Positions 58,412 through 64,000 of a stretch of 64,000 nt of DNA are shown piece after piece. How positions within the stretch are numbered: position 1 is the first letter of the stretch; every line of letters starts with the position of its first letter. The notes beneath the pieces were generated by a model that was not told the origin of the DNA, ran no database searches, and was given only the letters and a program-made list of their open reading frames with translations. The stretch lies in contig SKXQ01000017.1 in the NCBI GenBank assembly GCA_007128315.1, positions 1-64,000 on the forward strand, written 5' to 3'. Position numbers and translations under genes: made by a program. The DNA comes from Spirochaetaceae bacterium (GTDB lineage Bacteria; Spirochaetota; Spirochaetia; DSM-27196; SKKC01).

Positions 58412-60070
58412 TTAAAAATCGTCATCTTCATCCTCTTCGATAATCTCAACACTTTCGCGGACAATTTCCTGAATCAGTTCCACTTCTTCATCGCTGAGAC
58501 CTTCGATCGCCTTCAGCTGTTTTCCGGTCATTTGCAGGAGCTCGACGACCTCGGTCACTCCCGCGTCGCTCAGGCGCGACACAACGTTTTCGGGGACATC
58601 GGGAAGTTCACTGATGAGCGTGATTTCTTCCTCTTCATCCTCGTCCTCATCCTCGTAGGCAGATTCCTGCCCGGCAACGATGGAGGGGTCTTCGTCTGCA
58701 TCGTCCGGTTCGGCCGTATCGTCGGCTGCTCCGATTGCGTTCGGTACCTCGATCGGAACGTCCTCTTCAACTTCGTCTTCGATAATTTCGACACTTTCTG
58801 CGATGATGCGGTTCAGCATGGAAACATCCTCGCTCGAAAGCTCATCGATGCTTCGCAGGTCTTCGTCGCTCATTCCCACGAGTGTCTCGATAAGTTCTAT
58901 GCCGCGGCGTTCGAGAATATCCACGATGCGCGGTGGTATTTCCGGCAACTCGGCGAGGCGTGTAATCTCTTCGTCTTCCACATCTCCGAACAGTGCACTG
59001 ACCGCGCGTTTGGTGTCCGCCGCGATGTCCATCTCTCCAAACTGTTCTTCGGTCTTGACGTCGATATTCCAGTCGGCAAGGCGATTGGCAAGGCGAACGT
59101 TCAGGCCCTGTTTCCCGATCGCGAGGCTCAACTGTGTTTCCGGAACGATGGCGAGAGCCTGCCGCTTGCTTTCGTCGAGGATAACAACGCTGCTCACCTC
59201 GGCCGGTGACAGAGCGTTCTTGATGAAACTGCGTGTATCGACATCGTATTTCAGAATGTCGATCTTTTCTCCCTCAAGTTCCCGGACAATGGACTGTATG
59301 CGCACACCTTTCATGCCGACGCACGCACCGACCGGATCAACGTCTTCCCTGTTTGAGTACACGGCGATCTTGGTACGATACCCGGGTTCGCGCACAATCT
59401 TGAATATCTCGACCGTCTTGTCGTAGACCTCAGGTACTTCGAGTTCAAAGATACGGCGTACAAAGTCCGTGTGTGTTCTTGAAAGGATGATCTGAAGGCC
59501 GGTCGGAGTCTTCGACACCTCGTAGATGAGCGCCTTGATTCGATCGTTGGGGCGGTATACTTCCCGCGGACTCTGATACCGCTTTGGCATCATGCCTTCG
59601 GTCTTTCCGAGGTCGACGAAGATGTTACCGTTGCGTTCGCGCTGGTAGTATCCGATGATCATCTCACCGACCTTGTCCTTGTACTCGCTGTAGAGCGTGT
59701 CTTTCTGTATTTCCCGGAGCGTCTGTCGGGCTTTCTGCTTCGCACTCTGCACCGCCACGCGGTCGAACTGACTCGGGTCTACTTCGATAAGGAGTTCGTC
59801 CCCGATTTCACACTCATCGTTCAGTTCCAGAGCGTCGCTGAGAGCGATTTCGGTTGCCGGATCCATGACCTCATCTACGATTTCTTTCTGCGCGTAGAGG
59901 GTCACATCCTGTCCGTCGTCGCTGAATCTGACCACTGCATTATCGTCGTGGCCAAAGGTGCGTTTGTACGCGGCGAGAAGAAACTCCTCGATGGTAGTCA
60001 TGATCAGTTCTTCGCTGATTCCTTTATCACTTACCAGCTGGCGAATTGCCTCGGCTAATTGAGCAGACAT
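58412..60070 (-). CDS. nusA: Transcription termination/antitermination factor NusA
   Basis: DPVGACVGMKGVRIQSIVRELEGEKIDI, ALAIVPETQLSLAIGKQGLNVRLANRLADWNIDV; duplicated C-terminal helix-hairpin domains. Confidence 0.97.
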   Translation of the reverse strand: MSAQLAEAIRQLVSDKGISEELIMTTIEEFLLAAYKRTFGHDDNAVVRFSDDGQDVTLYAQKEIVDEVMDPATEIALSDALELNDECEIGDELLIEVDPSQFDRVAVQSAKQKARQTLREIQKDTLYSEYKDKVGEMIIGYYQRERNGNIFVDLGKTEGMMPKRYQSPREVYRPNDRIKALIYEVSKTPTGLQIILSRTHTDFVRRIFELEVPEVYDKTVEIFKIVREPGYRTKIAVYSNREDVDPVGACVGMKGVRIQSIVRELEGEKIDILKYDVDTRSFIKNALSPAEVSSVVILDESKRQALAIVPETQLSLAIGKQGLNVRLANRLADWNIDVKTEEQFGEMDIAADTKRAVSALFGDVEDEEITRLAELPEIPPRIVDILERRGIELIETLVGMSDEDLRSIDELSSEDVSMLNRIIAESVEIIEDEVEEDVPIEVPNAIGAADDTAEPDDADEDPSIVAGQESAYEDEDEDEEEEITLISELPDVPENVVSRLSDAGVTEVVELLQMTGKQLKAIEGLSDEEVELIQEIVRESVEIIEEDEDDDF

Positions 60071-60091
60071 GATGTATTTCCTCTGTTCCCT

Positions 60092-60532
60092 TTATACCGT
60101 ATCGTCGAGTCGTGACACAGTAATATCGTTAAAACTCATGCGAGAGTTTGATCCGTTCTGTTCCAGTTCAACCTCGGTCCCGTCGCACGAGACAAGCCTC
60201 GCCGAGAACCAGTCTCCGTCCCGGGGCAGTACTTTTATCATGCTTCCGATGAACGGTTTGTACTCTTCCGGGTTTCGCAGCTTGCGTCCTATACCCGGAG
60301 AGGAAACCTCCATGTTAATGTCCCGTCGTCCCGTCAGCACCGAGATTCGCGGCTGTATCGTGCGATGCACTGTGGTGCAGTCTTCGAGACTGACCCCGCC
60401 GGGTCTGTGCACGACCACCGAAACCTGAAGTCGCCCGCTGACGACCTGCTGATGCAACGATACCAGACTCATGCCCATACCGGCGATAATCTCCTGGATG
60501 TCCTGCACAAGATCTGCGTGGTCTGCTGCCAT
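60092..60532 (-). CDS. rimP: Ribosome maturation factor RimP
   Basis: VSVVVHRPGGVSLEDCTTVHRTIQPRI, INMEVSSPGIGRKLRNPEEYKPFIGSMIKV; upstream of nusA. Confidence 0.92.
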   Translation of the reverse strand: MAADHADLVQDIQEIIAGMGMSLVSLHQQVVSGRLQVSVVVHRPGGVSLEDCTTVHRTIQPRISVLTGRRDINMEVSSPGIGRKLRNPEEYKPFIGSMIKVLPRDGDWFSARLVSCDGTEVELEQNGSNSRMSFNDITVSRLDDTV

Positions 60533-60549
60533 AGAATAACTCTCTGGAC

Positions 60550-60578
60550 AAAAAAAAGAGTCGATATGTGATCGACTC
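60550..60578 (-). terminator. Rho-independent terminator downstream of comF, upstream of rimP
   Basis: Minus strand GAGTCGAT-CACAT-ATCGACTC followed by TTTTTTTT: perfect 8-bp stem. Confidence 0.9.
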
Positions 60579-60670
60579 CCTGCCCGTTACCGGTCGTAGT
60601 TGTCTTGTGTGAGAGTGTACCAACGTGTGGAAAGATCTGTCAATCACGGCATTCCGGCGCGGGAGGAGCA

Positions 60671-61372
60671 TCAGTCCATTGCAACCGTACGGGCGTATAC
60701 CTCCGACGCACCGCTGTGTCTGAGGACCCGTGCGCACTCGTCGACGGTCGCACCCGTGGTAAATACGTCGTCGATGAGGCAGATGCGTGCGCCGGACACG
60801 GTCGCATGCATGCCCGGTCGGACGTACAGGGCGTTCTTCAGGTTTGTCAGCCGGGCGGCACGGTTGAGCGACTTCTGGCTTTTTCCGGGCCGGCGCCGCA
60901 GCAGCGAGGCCTGTGGCAATCCCTGTACATTGGAGAGCTCGCGGACGATAAGCGTGACCGGATCGAATGGTCTGCGCCGAACCGACTCGGGACGAAAAGG
61001 AACGGGAACGAGGAGATCACAGTCGGGCAGAATCGCGGCCAGAGACTCCGCGAAGTACGTGGCAAGCTGTTTATATCCGCGACCTTTGAAGTCGACTATG
61101 AGCGTCGCTGCGCGTCCCTGATAGAGAAACACTGATCGATGATTCGTGTAGGCGGGGACGGTCTCTGTACAGTGACGACAGACGTCGACTCCCCCGAGAA
61201 GCGAGCTTCCGCAGAAGGTGCACATGCCGCCGGAGAAATACTCAGAAGTTAGTGACTCCCGGCACGAACAGCAGATCAGTCCCACGTGATCCGGTCGGAG
61301 AAACAGGGGGATGCCACAGGATCTGCAGCGACGGTCTAAAACCCAGTCTTCGAGCAGTCGTATGTGCTTCAC
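60671..61372 (-). CDS. ComF-family phosphoribosyltransferase
   Basis: Zinc-finger CRSCGIPLF...CCSCRESL...CTFCGSSLLGGVDVCRHC; LVPVPFRPESVRRRPFDPV; ARICLIDDVFTTGATVDECARVL. Confidence 0.92.
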   Translation of the reverse strand: MKHIRLLEDWVLDRRCRSCGIPLFLRPDHVGLICCSCRESLTSEYFSGGMCTFCGSSLLGGVDVCRHCTETVPAYTNHRSVFLYQGRAATLIVDFKGRGYKQLATYFAESLAAILPDCDLLVPVPFRPESVRRRPFDPVTLIVRELSNVQGLPQASLLRRRPGKSQKSLNRAARLTNLKNALYVRPGMHATVSGARICLIDDVFTTGATVDECARVLRHSGASEVYARTVAMD

Positions 61373-61395
61373 GTTCTGTAGTACCAGCAGAAACG

Positions 61396-64000
61396 CTAGT
61401 CTGATTGCAGGATTTCCTTAAGTTTTTCGAGAAGTACGAGCGCCTGTACCGGCGTAGTCGTGAGAACGTCGACATTACGCACCATATCCGCGATCCGTGT
61501 TTCAGCAGTAAACAGCGACGGCTCGAACGGCTCTGCCGGGGCGACGTTCACGGGCGTTTCGGGTCTGTCGGAGGAAACTCCGGTGCCGTTCTGATGATCG
61601 TCGAGAAGCTGCGATGCACGGAGTATCACCGCGTGTGGAATGCCGGCAATCCCGGCGACGTGTATCCCGTAACTCTGCATCGTTGCGCCGTTTTCGACGC
61701 GTTTAAGGAACTCTATACGATCTCCCCGCTCGACGACAGCCATCCTGCAGTTTTTCATTCCCTTCAGAGGCATACCGGTAAGTTCATGATAATGTGTCGC
61801 AAACAGCGTTCGGCACCCGATGTCACCTTCGACATATTCACAAACCGCCTGTGCGATCGACAGACCGTCGACGGTGCCGGTGCCCCGCCCTACTTCATCC
61901 ATAATGATCAGACTGTTACGGCTTGCCTGCCGCAGTATGAACGCGGTTTCGTTCATCTCCACGAGAAATGTGCTTTCGCCCCGAGCAAGATTGTCTCCTG
62001 CGCCAACACGGCAGAAAATCCGGTCGACGATTCCGATCAGGGCTTCGGTAGCCGGTACGAAGCTGCCGGCCTGCGCGAGAAGGACGATCAGGGCCGTCTG
62101 CCGGAGAAATGTCGACTTCCCGGCCATGTTCGGACCCGTTAGAAGGAGAAAACGCTCGGAATCGGCGTGAATGAACAGGTCGTTGGGCACGAAATCACCC
62201 GCAGCCACGTGCGCTTCGACGACGGGATGGCGACCTTCACGGATCTCGAGAACTGGTGTATCGGTGATCGTCGGACGACGGTAACCGCGGACGGTAGCGG
62301 TATATGCGAAGGACGACAATACGTCTATGCGGGCAATCCTTCGGGCCGTATCAGCGATCGCGGCGACCTTCGACATTGCTTCGGCCCGGATAGCCTGGAA
62401 AATGGATCGTTCCCGTTCGATGATCCGCTCCTCGGCTTCGAGGATCTTCTGTTCCAGGCTGCTCAGTTCCTCGGTTGTGAACCGTTCCGCGTTCGCCATA
62501 CTCTGCCGGCGAATGAAATGCTCCGGAACCGACTCTGCCTGGCTGCGAGTCACCTCGAAAAAATGACCGAGGACCCTGTTGTCCCGCAACTTCAGGGTCG
62601 AAAGACCGGCCCGGTGGCGCTCCTTCGCAAGACAGTCCTGCATGAGCTGCTCCCCGTTATCCCGGATTCCGTGAAGTTCATTGAGGTCTGCGTCGAACTC
62701 CGGCCGGATGAGGTTTCCCTCGTTTTCGACGGTGGACGGGTTGTCGACAAGGGCTGAATCGAGAAGGTTGCCGAGGGCGACAAGCTCGGCGAGAACATCC
62801 TCACCTGACACCGCGGAAAGCAGGTCCGATGCCTGTTCCGCCAGCGTAGCCCTGAGTTCGCCGGTGCGCGCGTACACGGCATCTACTTCAGCAAGCGAGT
62901 GCGCCACCGCTTTCAGGTCCTTGCCGTGCGCACGGCCGAGGGCAATACGTGTAGCGAGCCGTTCGATGTCCGAGATTGCGTCAAGCTCGCGACGCAGTTC
63001 GTTGAGCCGTGACTGTGAACGGTACAGAGCTTCCACACAGTCGTGCCGGGCGGCGATATGACTGCTGTCGACAGAAGGTGATGCGAGCCAGGACGCGAGC
63101 AGTCGCGCTCCCATTGCGGTTCGTGTGTTGTCCACGGTACCGAGGAGCGAATATGACCTGCTTCCGTCCTGCATGTTCCTGAGGACTTCCAGATTCCGCA
63201 GCGTGGACTCATCGAGAACGGGAATGCTTTTACGTAGAACCCGAAATCCACCGAGAAGAACCGGAGGAACGCCGGTCGTATCTTCCGCGTAGGAAAGAAA
63301 AACCGCCGCAGAACCGAGGACATCGTCTCCGGCTTCAAGGCCGTGACTCTTCAGGTTCACCGTCCCGAGCGTGCGGCACAGGCGCTCGAAGCCGACCCGT
63401 GCGTCGAAGTTCCAGTCAGGAATGCGTGCTACCGCGATGTCGAGATCGTGGAGAACCGATGCACAGCCCAGTTCCGATTCCAGCAGGGTCTGCTGAGCAA
63501 GGACTTCTTTCGGACGGATCCGCGCGATGATGCTGCGGAGACCGACCGTATTATCCGTTGAGCCGAGGGTCTCGATTGTCAGCGTACCCGTCGAGACATC
63601 GCCATACGCGCACAGTGGGGTCTGATCCCGAGCGAGCCCTACCACGAGAAGGCTGTTTGTCTCGCGTTGATCAAGGTAGTCATCGTCAATTGCCGTACCC
63701 GGTGTAATGACTTCGACGACATCCCGGTCAGCTATGCCTTTACCGGACTCGGGAAGACGTGTCTGCTCACAGATTGCGACTTTACGACCTGCTTTAAGAA
63801 GGCGGGCGATGTAACTGCGGCTTGCGTGATGTGGTACGCCGCACATGGGTATACCCTGACGCTGGGTCAGGGTCAGCCCGAGTATGCGGGAAGCCTGTTC
63901 AGCATCCCGCTGAAACATCTCGTAAAAGTCACCGAGGCGGAAAAACAGGATGGAATCCCGATGCTGCTCCTTGATGCGGGCGTACTGCTGCATCATCGGT
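61396..64000 (-). CDS. mutS: DNA mismatch repair protein MutS (N-terminal start beyond window)
   Basis: MMQQYARIKEQHRDSILFFRLGDFYEMFQRDAEQASRILGLTLTQRQ, LLTGPNMAGKSTFLRQTALIVLLAQAGSFVPA, IIMDEVGRGTGTVDGLSIA; frame continues (P before MM) to the right edge. Confidence 0.98.
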   Translation of the reverse strand, partial: PMMQQYARIKEQHRDSILFFRLGDFYEMFQRDAEQASRILGLTLTQRQGIPMCGVPHHASRSYIARLLKAGRKVAICEQTRLPESGKGIADRDVVEVITPGTAIDDDYLDQRETNSLLVVGLARDQTPLCAYGDVSTGTLTIETLGSTDNTVGLRSIIARIRPKEVLAQQTLLESELGCASVLHDLDIAVARIPDWNFDARVGFERLCRTLGTVNLKSHGLEAGDDVLGSAAVFLSYAEDTTGVPPVLLGGFRVLRKSIPVLDESTLRNLEVLRNMQDGSRSYSLLGTVDNTRTAMGARLLASWLASPSVDSSHIAARHDCVEALYRSQSRLNELRRELDAISDIERLATRIALGRAHGKDLKAVAHSLAEVDAVYARTGELRATLAEQASDLLSAVSGEDVLAELVALGNLLDSALVDNPSTVENEGNLIRPEFDADLNELHGIRDNGEQLMQDCLAKERHRAGLSTLKLRDNRVLGHFFEVTRSQAESVPEHFIRRQSMANAERFTTEELSSLEQKILEAEERIIERERSIFQAIRAEAMSKVAAIADTARRIARIDVLSSFAYTATVRGYRRPTITDTPVLEIREGRHPVVEAHVAAGDFVPNDLFIHADSERFLLLTGPNMAGKSTFLRQTALIVLLAQAGSFVPATEALIGIVDRIFCRVGAGDNLARGESTFLVEMNETAFILRQASRNSLIIMDEVGRGTGTVDGLSIAQAVCEYVEGDIGCRTLFATHYHELTGMPLKGMKNCRMAVVERGDRIEFLKRVENGATMQSYGIHVAGIAGIPHAVILRASQLLDDHQNGTGVSSDRPETPVNVAPAEPFEPSLFTAETRIADMVRNVDVLTTTPVQALVLLEKLKEILQSD

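Noticed and set aside
1-64000. CRISPR arrays, transposases, integrases, prophage or toxin-antitoxin modules
   Set aside because: None recognised on either strand; the window is compact core genome.

Overview
Chromosomal window from a mid-GC spirochaete (order level by gene content: FlaB-type flagellin, a spirochaete DUF5312-like protein, and a very long GreA with an N-terminal helical extension). It is mostly dense core genome with no IS elements, prophage or CRISPR. Main blocks: flagellin FlaB start (cut at left edge); thiamine pyrophosphokinase; map; tRNA-Thr and tRNA-Tyr; a 1369-aa barrel/FlgD-Ig/OmpA outer-membrane protein; dnaG-rpoD-zinc ribbon-rnpB; TPR-mreBCD-mrdA; mazG; CHASE2 cyclase and GAF sigma-54 activator; rpsA-cmk-rluB-scpB-scpA-folK-recA; prs; dtd plus an envelope TPR cluster; rpe; TPR-greA; HEAT-murJ-tgt-lptG-lptF; pnp-rpsO-truB-rbfA-infB-nusA-rimP; comF; mutS (cut at right edge). 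Best leads: a CsrA-type hairpin (AC[AUGGAU]GU) in the flaB leader, a three-gene envelope TPR/coiled-coil cassette of unknown function, a cyclase/lipoprotein/sigma-54 activator cluster, a zinc-ribbon-rnpB junction with an unusually long P1 helix, and a long inverted repeat in the rpsO leader. No clearly new defence or mobile system is visible. All family names come from reading motifs; no database search was run.
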